From Minisyncoccota bacterium (lineage in GTDB: Bacteria; Patescibacteriota; Minisyncoccia; Phycocordibacterales; UBA1006): DNA of 5,596 nt. This document shows positions 5,337 through 5,596 of this stretch, one piece after another (position 1 is the first letter of the stretch; each line of letters opens with the position of its first letter). The DNA lies in assembly GCA_021129535.1 (NCBI GenBank), contig JAJOLB010000007.1:1-5596 (forward strand). Reading direction: 5' to 3'. The notes under the pieces were generated by a model, which had not been told where the DNA came from, searched no databases, and was given only the letters and a program-made list of their open reading frames with translations. The translations under genes and the position numbers were made by a program.

Positions 5337-5364
5337 TTGCATATTTAACCTCATCGTATATACT
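5337..5364 (+). promoter_or_regulatory. Weak candidate promoter upstream of tRNA-Ala
   Basis: TTGCAT (5337-5342), a 16-bp spacer and TATACT (5359-5364). The -10 matches 5 of 6 and the -35 only 3 of 6. It would start a transcript near 5371, about 86 bases before the tRNA. A second possibility, TTGAAT at 5414 with TATATG at 5434, has a short 14-bp spacer. Confidence 0.3.
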
Positions 5365-5398
5365 ATTTTTCAGTAGTTCTTTCGGGGTTTTAACCTCA
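5344..5398 (+). repeat. Pair of 10-bp direct repeats TTTAACCTCA
   Basis: Identical copies at 5344-5353 and 5389-5398, 45 bp apart, in the spacer between serS and tRNA-Ala. The same spacer also holds a 6-bp hairpin, AATTAC/GTAATT (5401-5415). The stretch has no coding frame I can support. Confidence 0.5.
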
Positions 5399-5456
5399 CT
5401 AATTACAAAGTAATTGAATAGATTATATAGAGATATATGACAGTTTAATTACATTT

Positions 5457-5530
5457 GGGCCTGTAGCTCATCTGGCTAGAGCGCCTCACTTGCACTGAGG
5501 AGGTGGCAGGTTCAAGTCCTGTCAGGTCCA
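5457..5530 (+). tRNA. tRNA-Ala (anticodon UGC)
   Basis: A 74-nt cloverleaf. The acceptor stem is GGGCCTG with CAGGTCC, including the G3-U70 wobble that marks tRNA-Ala for AlaRS. The D stem is GCTC/GAGC with a 9-base loop containing GG, and the anticodon stem is CCTCA/TGAGG with loop CTTGCAC, so the anticodon is TGC at 5491-5493. The variable loop is 5 bases, and the T arm GCAGG-TTCAAGT-CCTGT carries the TTC motif. The discriminator is A5530. The following bases are CCC, not CCA, so the 3' CCA is not encoded and must be added by the CCA-adding enzyme. The UGC anticodon reads GCA and, by wobble, other Ala codons. Confidence 0.97.
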
Positions 5531-5535
5531 CCCAA

Positions 5536-5550
5536 AAGGATTTTATCCTT
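5536..5550 (+). terminator. Small hairpin just after tRNA-Ala
   Basis: AAGGAT (5536-5541), loop TTT, ATCCTT (5545-5550), followed by ATTT. The stem is six pairs and AT-rich. It could slow polymerase or mark the precursor 3' trailer, but is weak as a terminator. Confidence 0.35.
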
Positions 5551-5558
5551 ATTTAAGT

Positions 5559-5587
5559 CTTCAAAAGCTCCGAAAGGGGCTTTTAAG
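5559..5587 (+). terminator. GAAA-loop hairpin, probable terminator of tRNA-Ala transcript
   Basis: AAAAGCTCC (5563-5571) pairs with GGGGCTTTT (5576-5584) over 9 bp (one G-U) around a GAAA tetraloop. CTT/AAG extends it with one bulged C. The T run is the 3' arm itself (four T) rather than a free tail, so it is a moderate terminator. A TATAAT at 5589-5594 follows at the window edge. Confidence 0.6.
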
Positions 5588-5596
5588 CTATAATCT

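Noticed and set aside
5589..5594. TATAAT as a promoter -10 at the right edge
   Set aside because: No acceptable -35 at 16-18 bp (the region is the GAAA hairpin), and the sequence ends before any gene can be seen.
1..5596. Alternative genetic code (UGA as Gly or Trp)
   Set aside because: The intact genes read well under the standard code, Trp is encoded by TGG, and the only UGA seen in a fragment is in a decayed region. The lack of UGA stops in five genes is too small a sample.
1..5596. CRISPR array, insertion sequence or phage element
   Set aside because: No regularly spaced repeats, transposase-like frame, terminal inverted repeats or integrase was seen on either strand.

Overview
The window is AT-rich bacterial DNA. 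It most resembles a Patescibacteria/CPR genome, probably Parcubacteria-like. The clues are a short divergent MurJ-type flippase, a GerMN-domain exported protein, a membrane-anchored helix-hairpin-helix protein, a seryl-tRNA synthetase with a non-canonical motif 3 (AIPTPR where ALAVGR is usual), no recognisable Shine-Dalgarno sequence before any start, and a tRNA gene lacking an encoded CCA. The lineage is inferred from protein character only. The intact genes stop with TAA or TAG, and nothing suggests a recoded UGA.

Layout. Positions 1-279 hold the 3' end of a gene whose C-terminus looks like bacterial leucyl-tRNA synthetase. A tandem 8-bp repeat overlaps its stop. Positions 308-1015 encode a secreted or membrane-tethered GerMN-domain protein, closed by a strong hairpin terminator. 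Positions 1085-2764 encode a 559-residue, 14-TM MurJ/MVF-family protein. Positions 2765-3018 carry the decayed 3' end of an ABC exporter gene: D-loop, H-loop and extreme C-terminus survive with lesions. It ends in a 16-bp bidirectional terminator shared with the convergent gene at 3059-3682 (minus), which encodes a TM anchor, a Pro/Ala linker and a helix-hairpin-helix domain.

Positions 3683-3979 are a divergent promoter region plus a T-box leader with the core GGGTGGCACCGCGG. It reads into serS (3980-5254). The T-box bulge UGGC can pair with a GCCA tRNA end, as expected for tRNA-Ser with discriminator G73, so the leader and gene agree. Beyond serS are a three-arm inverted-repeat structure, about 150 bp of AT-rich spacer, a tRNA-Ala(UGC) gene at 5457-5530, and hairpins after it.

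Functionally the window mixes translation (leuS end, serS, tRNA-Ala) and cell envelope (GerMN protein, MurJ, ABC exporter relic). The most notable element is the compact T-box in front of serS in an apparently CPR-like genome. I do not see an entirely new multi-gene system.
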